In this document: piece by piece, positions 8,633 to 18,739 of the stretch
Layout: every line of letters starts with the position of its first letter
How positions within the stretch are numbered: the stretch's first letter is position 1
From: Clostridiaceae bacterium
GTDB taxonomy: Bacteria > Bacillota > Clostridia > Saccharofermentanales > DTU023
DNA: 45,217 bases
Assembly (NCBI GenBank): GCA_012799825.1
Contig: JAAZKK010000120.1
Location: forward strand, 1 to 45,217
Reading direction: 5' to 3'
The notes under the pieces: generated by a model
Database searches by the model: none
What the model was told of the DNA's origin: nothing
Seen by the model: only the letters and a program-made list of their open reading frames with translations
Translations under genes and position numbers: made by a program

Positions 8633-10399
8633 CTACTTTTCGTTCGGTGGATCATCGCTCATCGTTTCTTCAACGGCTGTTTTTCCAGAGCGAGGGCGGC
8701 GGCCGAGCAAAAGCGCAAAGGGCTTGAATTTTAAAAGACGCACAGCAACAGGATGTGTAAGTAGCGGGTCGAGAACACCGGTACGTCCTGCAAGCGGGAG
8801 ATAGACGGCGATCCCGGCAAGAGCAAATACGACCATTTGCAGTGTTTGGAAGAGTCGGCTATGTCCCTCGGTTGGCCAGATACATCTCAAGAGCAAAAGG
8901 ACAGCGGTCATCGCAACAATGGGGACTGACATTTTTTTCGCCATTTGAAAAGACGGTTTCGCACTAAAATGAACTTCGCGATGGAGCGAACGTATCAGGA
9001 GAGCTAAAACGATGGATTGACCCAAAATACTTGAAGCCGAAGCGCCAAGATAAGGACGAAGTTCTATCCGGTGGAACAGAAAAATCAACGGAAGATCACA
9101 TGCCGCGTTAAGCACAATGCCGATAATCGTATACTTGATGATCGTCCTCCCTTTTCCCATACTCTGTCCCGCCATACTGAACACGTTGACAAAGCTGTTA
9201 ACCATGGTCAGAAGAAGCGTCATGATGAGGATGCTGGGACCGTGCGGACTCGCTCCGTAAAAAATAGTGTAGACCGTTGGCGCGAAAATAATTAGGCCGA
9301 TCGTGAGGGGAAGATTGATACAAAAAATCACAGCGATGGCCTGATTCAGCTTGACGTTGACATCGAGCAAATCGCGTTTCGCGTAGCTGTTCGCGATATG
9401 TGGAGCGATGCTGTTGGCCATGCCAATCGGAAGCGCGGCAGTGATCATGGCGATCTTAGGCGCCCAATTGGAGGCGATGCCGACGACTGTTTGCGTTTCG
9501 ACGACGGAATAGCCGATTTTATCCAGTCCGTAAAGCAAAAGTTTCATGTCGACGACAGTGTAGATATGGATGGAGATGGTATAAATAACGACCGTACTGC
9601 AGTAGCGTATCAGTTTTTTTACGATAACGTTTGAAGGATCAGCGTGTTGTTCGAGCGGAGGTAATGATGCGTCTGAAGGATTAAAGTCGTTGATTTTTTT
9701 CTGAGAGAAACTGCGGAAGGCGTCTTTGTTGGAACGCTTTTTGACAACAACGTAAATCCAGGCAATAAACGCGGCAAACGCGGCGCCAAAAAGCGCAACG
9801 AAGACGGCGTGTACTTGGCTTTGATGGAATATATAAAGAGTCACATAGGCGCCAATCAATACAAAGGCGATGCGCACTGCCTGCTCAATAACTTGGCTTG
9901 CCGAAGAGACGCCGATGAATTTGTGTCCTTGCATATAACCGCGCTCAACACTCAGAAAAGGGACGATTAAAAGGCACAGCGCTACTACGCGAAAAGCGAA
10001 TGTGAGATCTGATGCCTGCGCGCCCGTGTCGGAAGCGCTGATGAAAAACCGGCTAAGAGCGGGGGCGAAAATCTGAATGAGAATAAAGGAAACAAAAGAG
10101 ACGAGTGTGACATAACGCCGTCCAAGACGATAGGCGCTCTGCGTCGATTTAAACTTGCCAAGAGCATTATATTCGCCGATTAGGATGCTTATTGCAACGG
10201 GTATTCCCGAAGTAGAGACGGAAAGAAATAGGACATAGATGCTATAGGCGCAGGAGTAAATAAACCCGCCTTCGTCGCCAATCATCTGATAGAAGGGGAT
10301 ATTATACAAAAGTCCCATCACTTTAGTGATGATGATGGCAAGATAGGCAATGAGCGAGCCTTCTACAAAACTATTTTCCCTAAGCCTTTTTTTGCCCAC
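8633..10399 (-). CDS. MurJ/SpoVB-like lipid flippase (MOP superfamily)
   Basis: A 588-residue polytopic membrane protein with about 14 hydrophobic segments. It begins in the way typical of the YtgP/SpoVB group: SFVEGSLIAYLAIIITKVMGLLYNIPFYQMIG, shown here only in part as the GLLYNIPFY core, then SVSTSGIPVAIS. Members of this group move undecaprenyl-linked precursors such as lipid II across the cytoplasmic membrane. A hydrophilic cytosolic loop lies near 215-245 and a polar tail at 570-588. The start is a GTG at 10399 with AGGAGG four bases upstream. The downstream FemAB-type gene fits a joint role in wall synthesis. I cannot separate lipid II flippase from a polysaccharide-unit flippase by sequence alone. 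Confidence 0.85.
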   Translation of the reverse strand: MGKKRLRENSFVEGSLIAYLAIIITKVMGLLYNIPFYQMIGDEGGFIYSCAYSIYVLFLSVSTSGIPVAISILIGEYNALGKFKSTQSAYRLGRRYVTLVSFVSFILIQIFAPALSRFFISASDTGAQASDLTFAFRVVALCLLIVPFLSVERGYMQGHKFIGVSSASQVIEQAVRIAFVLIGAYVTLYIFHQSQVHAVFVALFGAAFAAFIAWIYVVVKKRSNKDAFRSFSQKKINDFNPSDASLPPLEQHADPSNVIVKKLIRYCSTVVIYTISIHIYTVVDMKLLLYGLDKIGYSVVETQTVVGIASNWAPKIAMITAALPIGMANSIAPHIANSYAKRDLLDVNVKLNQAIAVIFCINLPLTIGLIIFAPTVYTIFYGASPHGPSILIMTLLLTMVNSFVNVFSMAGQSMGKGRTIIKYTIIGIVLNAACDLPLIFLFHRIELRPYLGASASSILGQSIVLALLIRSLHREVHFSAKPSFQMAKKMSVPIVAMTAVLLLLRCIWPTEGHSRLFQTLQMVVFALAGIAVYLPLAGRTGVLDPLLTHPVAVRLLKFKPFALLLGRRPRSGKTAVEETMSDDPPNEK

Positions 10400-10428
10400 A
10401 AAGCCTCCTAAAATCTTTTTAATTATAG

Positions 10429-10515
10429 CCCATTCCGGAGTTATAGCCCATTCCGAAGAACTGAAAGCGATTGCATATTATGAATATCTGAAAACGATTT
10501 CTGAAAACGAGAAAA
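10429..10515. repeat. Short degenerate direct repeats
   Basis: TTATAGCCCATTCCG occurs twice, 18 bp apart, followed by GAAAACGATTTCTGAAAACGAG-type words. They fill the gap between the flippase start and the ATP-grasp gene. Confidence 0.5.
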
Positions 10516-10544
10516 TGCAGATGAATGCCTAAAAAACTGATCTG

Positions 10545-11609
10545 TCACAATACATCCGATGAAGTCGCGTCTGCTTTCGTATGCCTGATGGACAAATCAG
10601 GCTGAAAAACCACTCCGAAAACGTGCTCAGCGAGCCGACGAATGCCGGCGTGAGGTTTTCCATAAATGTCCGCAAAATAATAATTCTGGTGAAGATCGAT
10701 GCCGGGATCATCATTAAACTCGACAAGATCGGGACCTTCCGGCGTCATCGCGATATCCCATCCGATCATTTTCAGCTCAGGAATCAGCTTTGCCATTTTG
10801 CTGATTTGATCGAGAGCTTCCTTGAAATATGGAACACGTGAGCCCTTCGGACTAAATCCTGTCAACGGATGTTCAGGTACCAACAAGTCGTATCCGTATT
10901 TCGTGCCGGGATACGGCTGAAAATACCCATCTGATCGGATGATGCCGTCATCATCCAAAAGAAGAAGGAACAGACCGTAATGATTATCCGTTCTAGACGT
11001 GTCGCTGCTTACTCGCATCACCGGCGGCAAGAACACAAGGTCGCCCGAATCGTTCGCAAATGTGACGATACGGAGAGTATTGACGGAATGGACGGAGAAG
11101 CGCGCGACATCCGGGTGCTGAACAATCGCTTCTTCCAGCATAGTCAGTCCACTGTCGCGCAGGCGTTTCGCAACCCCTGGTTCCTGTTTTTCTTGCTCAA
11201 TATAAACCACCTGATGGCCGCAGCGGCCGGTGACGTCTTTGGCGAAAAAAACAGGATGGCGGCCGAGAAAGTCCTGAATTTCTTCTTCGCTCGACTCTGT
11301 AAGACTGACGCAATCTCTCCTGTAGAAAGCTCGAAGTCGTTGATAGCCCACCCATTTATCTTCTAAAGGGCTTTCTTTGCCATTGACTGCCGGTTTCAAC
11401 GCTGTCAACATGTGGCTTGTGATGTACTCAGATTTCAATGAGTCATCCTGCATGGAAAATCCGAACTCAAGATAATCCGTCGTTGTTGCCCCATAACGGC
11501 GTCGGCACTTAATCATATCCAAATAAAGAGAAAGGCGGCTCTTACCGGAACGGCGCGCTTCTGCGCATGCAACATTTCTCATGCTTTGAATGGTGGACCA
11601 AGTGATCAT
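10545..11609 (-). CDS. Sugar-transfer-associated ATP-grasp protein
   Basis: A 354-residue protein resembling the ATP-grasp group often found with polysaccharide and wall genes (ATPgrasp_ST type). The visible core includes KDVTGRCGHQV, FSVHSVNTLRIVTF with the conserved Asn-Thr-Leu-Arg, PPVMRVS, and the metal-binding end GWDIAMTPEGPDLVEFNDDPG, of which GPDLVEFNDDPG is the most telling part. ATP-grasp enzymes join an acid to an amine or thiol through an acyl phosphate; the substrates are unknown for this family. It sits upstream of the flippase and FemAB-type genes on the same strand, which suggests an envelope role. The ATG at 11609 has only a distant GAGGGA; an ATG at 11579 is possible. Confidence 0.8.
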   Translation of the reverse strand: MITWSTIQSMRNVACAEARRSGKSRLSLYLDMIKCRRRYGATTTDYLEFGFSMQDDSLKSEYITSHMLTALKPAVNGKESPLEDKWVGYQRLRAFYRRDCVSLTESSEEEIQDFLGRHPVFFAKDVTGRCGHQVVYIEQEKQEPGVAKRLRDSGLTMLEEAIVQHPDVARFSVHSVNTLRIVTFANDSGDLVFLPPVMRVSSDTSRTDNHYGLFLLLLDDDGIIRSDGYFQPYPGTKYGYDLLVPEHPLTGFSPKGSRVPYFKEALDQISKMAKLIPELKMIGWDIAMTPEGPDLVEFNDDPGIDLHQNYYFADIYGKPHAGIRRLAEHVFGVVFQPDLSIRHTKADATSSDVL

Positions 11610-11712
11610 AGATGCAAGGAAAAGTCCCTCTTGTAAGATGTTTCACATTGTATCACATCTCCCTTTAACCGTTCATGTGGGATGTCCGCTTGCTACCCTT
11701 TTATTTGTCCTC

Positions 11713-11925
11713 GCGTTATTCCTCTTCGAAGTGGAAAATCAACAGTTTAGTGGCTTCCGCGTTATTTCTCTCCGAAGTGGAGAATCAACAGTTTAGTGGC
11801 TTCCGCGTTATTTCTCTCCGAAGTGGAGAATCAACGAGTTCTAGTCCTCACACTATTCCTCCCTGAAGTGAAAAAACAACAATTTAGTGTCCCCACGCTA
11901 TCCATCTTCGAAGTGGAGAATACTT
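11713..11925. repeat. 46-bp tandem repeat, five copies
   Basis: GCGTTATT is found at 11713, 11759 and 11805, and degenerate counterparts follow near 11850 and 11895. Each is followed by CTCTTCGAAGTGGAGAATCA and CAGTTTAGT. The first three copies are nearly identical and the last two are diverged. It fills the interval upstream of the ATP-grasp gene (11610-11973), where no gene is seen. Confidence 0.75.
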
Positions 11926-11973
11926 ACGCGGCAAGATAAACAAAGAAAACAAGTCTTAAAAAGCAAACAAGTC

Positions 11974-12666
11974 TTAAGAGAAGAAAGCCTGACTTAAAAA
12001 ATCATCGACGGCACGGTTAAATGCGGCAGAGTTTTTTAAAGCAATCGCATGATCGCCTGGAATCAAAACTTTGACGGCACCTGGGATACTTTTGGCGATG
12101 AGATCAGTATGCTCTGGCTTGATGAGGTCCTCAGTTCCTGCAATGACCAAAGTAGGCACACGTATCGCCCGTAGATCTTTGGGATGAATGTTGGGGTCAA
12201 AAATCATCAGACGTTGAAGCTCAAGAATACGTTTTTCACGTTCCGAATTGCGGGAACGAAAAAATGCTTTGATGTACCGTTTTGCGATTTTACGACGAGT
12301 AGATGCTTCGAGTCCCCAGACGTTGAGATTGCCGGCATTCAATATTAGCGCGCACACACTCTCCGGATAGTTGAGAGCGAACGACATCGCGATATTTGCG
12401 CCATCAGAAAAACCTAATATGATAGCTTTTTCAAGATTATGCTCTTGCATAAACCCTTGAAGATCATCTGCGAATTGTCTGATTGTAAAGGGCGCAGTTC
12501 CCCTCGGTGATTGTCCATGTCCGCGCGTATCAACTGCAAAAACGCGATAGCTTGCAGCAAAATAATCAATCTGATGAACGAAATAATCTGAATTTTCACC
12601 GTTTCCATGGAGCAAAATCAGAGGTTTACCGTTCCCATAAGAATTATAGTTAAGAGAAATATCCAT
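11974..12666 (-). CDS. Alpha/beta-hydrolase
   Basis: A 230-residue hydrolase with the complete alpha/beta fold signature set: oxyanion-hole HGNGENSD near residue 20, DTRGHGQS, the nucleophile elbow GFSDGAN with its serine near 95, an acidic residue in AGTEDLIKP, and the catalytic histidine in GDHAIA near 206. There is no signal peptide, so it acts in the cytoplasm. Closest in style are short esterases and carboxyl-ester hydrolases; the substrate is unknown. The start at 12666 agrees with the family N-terminus. No neighbour suggests a pathway. Confidence 0.82.
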   Translation of the reverse strand: MDISLNYNSYGNGKPLILLHGNGENSDYFVHQIDYFAASYRVFAVDTRGHGQSPRGTAPFTIRQFADDLQGFMQEHNLEKAIILGFSDGANIAMSFALNYPESVCALILNAGNLNVWGLEASTRRKIAKRYIKAFFRSRNSEREKRILELQRLMIFDPNIHPKDLRAIRVPTLVIAGTEDLIKPEHTDLIAKSIPGAVKVLIPGDHAIALKNSAAFNRAVDDFLSQAFFS

Positions 12667-12714
12667 ACGTTTAACTTTCTTTCAAAAAGCGTTTATCTTT
12701 CCTTGATAATAGGC

Positions 12715-13030
12715 GGAAATGAAAATCCTTCGCATATAAGGAAATGAAAATCCTCCGTTTTCGCTAGATCATACGTATCTAAGGAATATTATAGTAAAGT
12801 TGCAAGTGCTTTGGCTACGGGGAATAACAGTAGCAACAGAAAGTTTGAATTGAAAAAATATGTTCTGTTAACAAGAGTTCAGAGTTGAGAAATTTGTTTT
12901 GCAGCTACAAAGAACGTTAGACCTGAGAAGTTCATTTTACCGCGGCAACGGGAGGTCGGTATCGAGAATTCTATTTCGCAATTACAAAGAAATGTTAGAG
13001 CTGAAAAGTATGTTTTACAGCTCGATTTTC
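12715..13030. repeat. Degenerate short repeats upstream of hydrolase
   Basis: GGAAATGAAAATCCT is repeated about 25 bp apart (12715-12760). From about 12840 a looser unit of roughly 37-40 bp recurs (CTACAAAGAACGTTAGACC, ATTACAAAGAAATGTTAGAG, GAGAAGT/GAAAAGTATGTTTTAC). No gene is seen between 12667 and 13073. Confidence 0.5.
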
Positions 13031-13073
13031 TGATCTTGCCGCTATACCATCTAGTGTCATTAAAACAAATTAT

Positions 13074-13565
13074 TTACGTATAAGACAAATTTAGATTATT
13101 TTTCAAATAGTCGAGATACTTTGCGTCAGTTCCGCTAAAAAATTGCGGGTCTTCCATTTTGTAGGCGTGCCACAAATGATCAATGGCTTCATCATGCCTC
13201 CCTGTTTCCAATAGACACGCTCCAAGTCTCATCTGAAGGTAGGAGTTTGATTTTCCCTTTCCGGATACATTCGAATAGGCCGATCGATAATACGGCAACG
13301 CTTCCTCGTATGCGTTTGAACTGAAAAACACGTCGCCAAGAAAAATCTCGAGCCATACAGATTGCTCGAATTGGTTTTTTGGTTCAGGAATCGCGTCATA
13401 GGCACGACGCCAGATTTTTTCAGCACGTTTTGCATAACCATAGCTCTCAACCCGATTTCCTTTTGCTGTTTTTTGGATCACCTTCCTTGCCAAATCAGGT
13501 GAGAGCATGCCATTCACTGTTTTATTCTTTCTGCGACCGTTGCGCAACCTTGCGAACAATGCCAT
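13074..13565 (-). CDS. Tetratricopeptide-repeat protein
   Basis: A 163-residue soluble protein. A basic N-terminus (LRNGRRKNK) is followed by an all-helical body with TPR-like pairs: residues about 50-85, 87-120 (EEALPYYRSAYSNV) and 122-155 (GACLLETGRHDEAIDHLWHAY). The Ala/Gly/Tyr spacing is typical of TPRs, which mediate protein-protein contacts. AAGGAG lies 12 bases before the ATG, rather far but acceptable. No enzymatic motif is visible and the neighbours do not give a role. Confidence 0.65.
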   Translation of the reverse strand: MALFARLRNGRRKNKTVNGMLSPDLARKVIQKTAKGNRVESYGYAKRAEKIWRRAYDAIPEPKNQFEQSVWLEIFLGDVFFSSNAYEEALPYYRSAYSNVSGKGKSNSYLQMRLGACLLETGRHDEAIDHLWHAYKMEDPQFFSGTDAKYLDYLKNNLNLSYT

Positions 13566-14368
13566 AAGCCGTCATCACTCCTTTTTTGTATTGCGCTCAT
13601 TGAATTAAAATATTCATAGATCGATCAAATTTATTATATCAAGCAACCGTCCTGCGTTGTCTGTAAACCGTTATAAGAAAGTAAAAATCCAGTAAACAAG
13701 ACATCATGACGTGACAAAAAGAACCACACTTTTTGCAGTCAGGTGAAAAATCAGCTTAAGAAGGCCCCGTCAATAAACGAATCGATGAAGAGCGCGCACT
13801 TTAGCACCATTATCTGCTCCTGCTTAAACCTCCGCTTCTCCGGGTCAGAATTTCAACTTTGATAGAAAAAATTTTCATTTCCCAACCCTCTTAGGACAAT
13901 TTTTCAACATTTACAGCAATATAAGGTTTTAATCAATCGCGGCCTTCAAACACGAGAGATGAAGTCAAAAAATCAATTATTTTAGTCAACCAGACTCTGT
14001 ATTTGTCTCTCAAAACAGTTTTTCAATTTTTTGAGTGAAAGTGTCTTGATAAGGAAGCTCTGCCTTGGCAATATTTCAGGTTTGGTAGAAAAACTGCCTA
14101 AGAGGGTTGTCATCTTATCAGCATTTCAAAAAAAGTTGAAATTTTGTCTTGGCCTGAAAAGAAAAAAAGCGAGGGTATGTTGTGGTGCTTGTGGAGTAGA
14201 ATTATAGTTCCACAATATTAGATTACTGAGGCATAATTGATACAACAAATATATTTTCGCAATGGGCATGTTTGTCTAGCGTACTAGGTCTATCTAATTG
14301 CGGACAGCTCTCTAGACTGTGTCGCGTGAAGCGATCTGTCGCTTGCCATTCAGAGAGGAAAGCAAGAT
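13566..14368. other. Non-coding interval with dispersed TTGAAAAATTG-type cores
   Basis: No gene is visible in this 800-base stretch. It contains several copies of the dispersed core: GACAATTTTTCAAC at 13895, CAGTTTTTCAATTTT at 14016, GTAGAAAAACTGCC at 14086 and AGTTGAAATTTTGTC at 14134. At 14123-14142 the arms ATTTCAA and TTGAAAT face each other across six bases. The amylase promoter must lie in 14150-14350, but I cannot fix it. Confidence 0.55.
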
Positions 14369-15964
14369 ATGAAAATCTACGAACGAAATAAGCGATGGCT
14401 GGCCTATGCTTTGCCAGCCGTGTTGCTTATAGCTTGTGTACTCATTTTTCTTCCCAAGGAAGATTTAGTGATTAAGCCGGGTACTTGGGAAGGCGATTTC
14501 GATTTTGATGAGGCTGTTATCTACTTTCTTCTGACAGATCGTTTTTATAACGGGGACTCGTCGAACGATGATCCGAATGGTGAAAACTATGACGTGTCAC
14601 ATCCGGAGACATACCATGGAGGGGATTTGCAAGGAATTATCGATAAACTGGATTATATTCAGGCACTTGGGGTCAATACTATTTGGGTGACTCCGATTGT
14701 CGATAACATTAATTTCAATGTGCGACATGGAAAGGACGCGCAGTACGGATACCATGGGTATTGGGCGAAGGATTTTACGGCGGTTGACGAGCATATTGGA
14801 GATATTGAGACGCTCAAAATGCTTGTAGACGCGGTGCACGATCGCGGCATGAAACTCATGGTGGATGTAGTGATCAACCACACCGGCTACGGGATGAAAA
14901 AAACGGATAGAAACCCCGGAATCCCAAATTATCCAACAAAAGAAGAACAGGCGGTGTTCAAAGAGATGCTCCGCCTCAAGCCCGGTTCGGGCGCAATAGA
15001 AGGAGAACTTTCCGGACTGCCCGATTTTATTACGGAAGATCCGAATGTCCTCAATCAGGTGATTGATTGGCAAGTCGGGTGGATTGAGAAAGCGAAAACA
15101 CCACAAGGCGGCACGATTGATTATTTTCGAGTTGACACGGTAAAACATGTGAGACTCGAAGAACTCAAGGCTTTCAAAGACGCCGCCACGCTTGTCAAAC
15201 CGGATTTCAAGATGATTGGTGAATATTTTGACGGAGATATTGTGTCAAACGGAAAAGTACTCGAGCTCGGAGGCATGGATTCTGTGCTCGATTTTTCCTT
15301 TAAAAACACCGTACGCGAGTATCTTCGCGGAAATTTTGAACAGTGTGAAAAAATCCTCCAAAATCGCAATCGCATGTTAACGCCTCAGAAAACAGTCGGT
15401 CAATTCTTATCGTCACACGATGAAAATGGTTTTTTGGCTGTCAGGCTCGGTGGGGACACGGGACTTTTTAAAGTCGCTGCGACTTTGCAAATCACAGCCA
15501 AGGGTCAGCCAGTAATTTACTATGGTGAAGAAATCGGTCTTTCCGGGAAAACGGCACGAGATATGGATAAAGGTGAGTTTTCAGAAAATCGTTATGACTT
15601 TGACTGGGAGAAAACGATAAATAATCCGATGTTGGAACACTACCGTACATTGCTAGCCATTCGACGCCAATATTCAGATCTGTTTAGCAAAGGGGATCGT
15701 GAAACGGTCTTTTTCGACGAAGACGCCGGGATCAGTTTTTTCTCGCGCTCCTATGAAGGAGAGAAAATCGTTGTTGGCGTGAATATTGCGACTGAAGCGC
15801 AGGATCATGCGCTATCCCTCGGTCTTGACAAGGACGTTAAAATTGTCGATCTTTATAGTGGGAAAAAGTACAGTGCCGATGCAGAAGGGAAAATTCCCGT
15901 CACGATTCCCTCAAAAGATGACGGCGGCACGGCGATTTTGAAAATAGAAACGAAAACGAAATAG
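14369..15964 (+). CDS. GH13 alpha-amylase, membrane- or lipid-anchored
   Basis: A 531-residue glycoside hydrolase family 13 enzyme that cleaves alpha-1,4-glucans. Conserved regions are DVVINHTG (about 166), FRVDTVKHV with nucleophile Asp256, MIGEYFDGD with acid/base Glu285, and SSHDENG with Asp351. A C-terminal beta domain covers about 440-531. The N-terminus has a basic stretch, a hydrophobic core and LIAC at 20-23, which fits a lipobox with Cys23. Because hydrophobic residues continue after the cysteine, an uncleaved signal anchor is also possible. Either way the enzyme would be outside the membrane. GAGAGGAAAG precedes the ATG. It likely starts degradation of external starch or glycogen. 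Confidence 0.88.
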   Translation: MKIYERNKRWLAYALPAVLLIACVLIFLPKEDLVIKPGTWEGDFDFDEAVIYFLLTDRFYNGDSSNDDPNGENYDVSHPETYHGGDLQGIIDKLDYIQALGVNTIWVTPIVDNINFNVRHGKDAQYGYHGYWAKDFTAVDEHIGDIETLKMLVDAVHDRGMKLMVDVVINHTGYGMKKTDRNPGIPNYPTKEEQAVFKEMLRLKPGSGAIEGELSGLPDFITEDPNVLNQVIDWQVGWIEKAKTPQGGTIDYFRVDTVKHVRLEELKAFKDAATLVKPDFKMIGEYFDGDIVSNGKVLELGGMDSVLDFSFKNTVREYLRGNFEQCEKILQNRNRMLTPQKTVGQFLSSHDENGFLAVRLGGDTGLFKVAATLQITAKGQPVIYYGEEIGLSGKTARDMDKGEFSENRYDFDWEKTINNPMLEHYRTLLAIRRQYSDLFSKGDRETVFFDEDAGISFFSRSYEGEKIVVGVNIATEAQDHALSLGLDKDVKIVDLYSGKKYSADAEGKIPVTIPSKDDGGTAILKIETKTK

Positions 15965-15989
15965 TTTTCCTTATCCTCTCGCGCTTGTA

Positions 15990-16802
15990 CTAGTCTCTTT
16001 TGCGATGACAGAAAAAGATGAGACAGGAGAAGAGGACGCCTCCCATAATGTTGCCCAGCGTGACTGGAAGCATATTATTTAACAGAAATCCGCGCGTTGT
16101 CAGCGTGGAAATATCCATACCGGCTGATATTGCCAGCTCTTTATAAAACGGCTGGACTCTTAAGAAAAGTCCGGCAGAAATGTAGTACATATTGGCGACG
16201 CTTTGTTCGAAACCTGCAATAACGAAGAAGGCGACCGGGAAATACGCCGCCGCAGCACGGCTGATGCCGTCCTTATTCATAAGAGCGCCCATCACGGCAA
16301 TACAGACCAGAATGTTGCAGAAAATACCGAGAACGATAGCCTTCGTAAAAGGAAGTGCCGTTTTGTATGCAGCGGTATCCATAATGGCGAGGGCAAGATC
16401 ATTATTTCCGAATTCGAAAAATATTCCTGCATATATATAGCCTGCTGCTAGGATAATGGAGCCGGCGAAGTTTCCGAGATATACAAACAACCAACTGCGA
16501 AGCATTTTGCTGACGGTGGTTTTGCCATTCAACACGGAAATGGTGATCAAGTTGTTGCCCGTAAATAACTCAGCACCGGAATAAATAACCATAATCAGCC
16601 CGAAAGGAAAGAGCAGGCCACCTGCGAGTCTTGCTGCAGAAACAGATTCCTGAGAATACGATGCGATACCGTAGACGATGCCGGCCATCCCATTCAAAAA
16701 ACCTGCAAGCATACCAAGCGGGAAAAGCTTTCTGAAAGGTGAAGACGCCTTCTTCGCTCCAAGTTCTGTATAAAAATCAATAAACTCCGTTGCTGAAATC
16801 AT
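15990..16802 (-). CDS. Formate/nitrite transporter (FNT) family channel
   Basis: A 270-residue membrane protein of the FocA/NirC/HSC family, pentameric channels for small monovalent anions. It has six hydrophobic segments. Family motifs are KLFPLGMLAGFLNGMAGI at TM1, the TM2 loop IYSGAELFTGNN, YLGNFAGS before TM3, and ILVCIAVMGA near TM4. In a fermenting anaerobe the likely cargo is formate, lactate or acetate, but nitrite or hydrosulfide cannot be excluded. It converges on the amylase gene with only 25 bases between the stops. The ATG at 16802 fits the family start. Confidence 0.88.
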   Translation of the reverse strand: MISATEFIDFYTELGAKKASSPFRKLFPLGMLAGFLNGMAGIVYGIASYSQESVSAARLAGGLLFPFGLIMVIYSGAELFTGNNLITISVLNGKTTVSKMLRSWLFVYLGNFAGSIILAAGYIYAGIFFEFGNNDLALAIMDTAAYKTALPFTKAIVLGIFCNILVCIAVMGALMNKDGISRAAAAYFPVAFFVIAGFEQSVANMYYISAGLFLRVQPFYKELAISAGMDISTLTTRGFLLNNMLPVTLGNIMGGVLFSCLIFFCHRKRD

Positions 16803-17540
16803 ATCTAGCCTCCCGGATTAGACCAATCCAACGTGCGAATAACAAACGAAGTTGGTTTGTTATTTTATTGCATATTCAACAAGCAATGTTATCAATATTT
16901 ATCTGTACCCAACAATCTACTGTGTCCATCAATCCATGCGCTCAACTACGCGCTCTAACCATACCATGCAAAAGATCGAAGTTTCAATAATATTTGAATA
17001 TTTGCATGTCGTCATCAAAAAGAAAGTGCGTTCCTGCTCAGTAATGTCAACTAGTAATTTCAACTAATAATGTCAACTAATTGTACTGTCAAGTAATGTT
17101 CGCATGCTTCGGTTATTCGTTCTATAATAAACGAAAAGATATAAAAGTTGAAAAACTGACTTTAGTTGTGAACTTTGTTCGCGAAGTCTCATGCAAGTAG
17201 TCTCCGTTAGGTTTTATGCTTTAATTTCAAAAGGAATAGCATTAAGCAAAAGGTCACTTGAAGATAATTGCAGGCAAGATTTGTGTTTATATTTGCAAAA
17301 GGGACGGCACTAAACACAACGCTACGTGCGAATGATTGCCGCCAATCATGTGTGTTGACCGGATGATGAGATGTCTGTTTTAGAGAAAGAAAAACACGCG
17401 AGGTTCTAAACTGTACGCATCTATTATTCTGCGCAAACTACGCGCAACTAATTAGATCAAAACAAAAACTGCCAATATGTCACGCTCCGAGCGAACATCA
17501 ATAAATAAGAATAATTAAAGAATACGAGGTAATATAAAGA
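16803..17540. repeat. Intergenic interval with 13-bp and about 67-bp repeats
   Basis: A 13-bp unit (GTAATGTCAACTA) is repeated at 17041, 17054 and 17067, with a weaker fourth copy to about 17097. An AGTTGAAAAACTGAC core sits at 17148. A diverged repeat pairs TTTCAAAAGG at 17225 with TTTGCAAAAGG at 17292 (period about 67 bp, sharing GCA-TAA-CA words). No gene is visible; the asparaginase leader is at the right end. Confidence 0.5.
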
Positions 17541-18530
17541 ATGGAAAAATTATTGACGATTTTCCGTGGAAAGATTGCAGATATTTTCGTTTTCGGAAGC
17601 TTGGTTGTAGTGGATTCTACAGGAAAAATCATTTACGCAAAAGGAGATCCGAATGAATCAGCATTTCCTCGGTCAAGCGAGAAGCTTATACAGGCGCTTA
17701 CTACACTCAGTCTTGGAGCGAAGGAAGCTTTTCAAATGACTAAGCAGGAGATCGCCCAGATCTGTGCGTCACATCGCGGAGAAGCTTTCCACATCAGTAC
17801 GATTCGAGGACTTTTAAAGAAAGCGGGTCTCGATGAAACCTATTTGAAGTGCGGCGCTCACTATCCCTTTAAGCCGGATGTCGCATTAGAAATGCAAAAA
17901 AATGGCGTTGAGGCAACTGCAATTCACAACAATTGTTCAGGCAAACATACAGGCATGCTACTCGGCACAAAGTTGCTCGGAGCTTCGCTTGACGACTACT
18001 ATAAACCGGAACATCCTATCCAGCAACATATTCTTAAGATGCTCACCACGCTCTGTGACTACTCAGTTACAGAAGAGAAAATCGCAATCGACGGGTGTGG
18101 CGTCCCTGTGCACGCGCTGCCCTTACAACGTTTTGCGTATGGTATGGCGCGGTTCGCCGACGACGAGCGACTTCCAGAAGGTTTAGCGCCTCATACAAAA
18201 GACATTATGGATGCCATCACGCGCTATCCGGAATACATATGCGGCACCGACGGCACAGAAAATTACATCATCAAAAAATACCCTGATGGATTAGTTCTAA
18301 AGGGTGGGGCAAACGGTTATTTCACAGGCATCCTCACTCATCACAAATACGGTTTTGCGCTCAAAACCTATGATGGAATCTCCGAATACAGGGATATCAT
18401 ACTCCTTGAACTTTTGAAGAAAATGGATATTGTCCAAGAAAAAGATGAGGATTATTTTGACCGGATATTTGACAAAAAAATCCGCAATCATCGCGGCGAG
18501 ATCGTAGGCGAGATTAAGGTCAATTTTTAA
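17541..18530 (+). CDS. L-asparaginase II (Rhizobium type, serine-lactamase-like)
   Basis: A 329-residue enzyme of the AnsA/Asparaginase_II family, which hydrolyses asparagine to aspartate and ammonia and is unrelated to the E. coli type. The family signatures are visible: PRSSEKLIQAL with a Ser-x-x-Lys (SSEK) near residue 47, CASHRGE, HNNCSGKHTGML near 130, DGCGVPVHA near 185 and CGTDGTEN. It has no signal peptide and is cytoplasmic. The ATG follows AGGT about 11 bases upstream. It stands alone. The product could feed aspartate and ammonia metabolism. Confidence 0.88.
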   Translation: MEKLLTIFRGKIADIFVFGSLVVVDSTGKIIYAKGDPNESAFPRSSEKLIQALTTLSLGAKEAFQMTKQEIAQICASHRGEAFHISTIRGLLKKAGLDETYLKCGAHYPFKPDVALEMQKNGVEATAIHNNCSGKHTGMLLGTKLLGASLDDYYKPEHPIQQHILKMLTTLCDYSVTEEKIAIDGCGVPVHALPLQRFAYGMARFADDERLPEGLAPHTKDIMDAITRYPEYICGTDGTENYIIKKYPDGLVLKGGANGYFTGILTHHKYGFALKTYDGISEYRDIILLELLKKMDIVQEKDEDYFDRIFDKKIRNHRGEIVGEIKVNF

Positions 18531-18739
18531 AGAATCTATTTTGGACAAAAAGTCAATATTTTTTGAAAATAGTTATTAGGCACATCTAAACAATTTTTCA
18601 ACTAATTTTGAAAACTGTTTTCCGGAGAGTGTTTCAAACGGTTTCTGGAAAAAATAAGTGATCCACAGGTGCTGATATTTGTTGTTTTTCTACCTAAACG
18701 AGTAATTGACCAGTTCGCAACTGTGCACACCAGCAATTA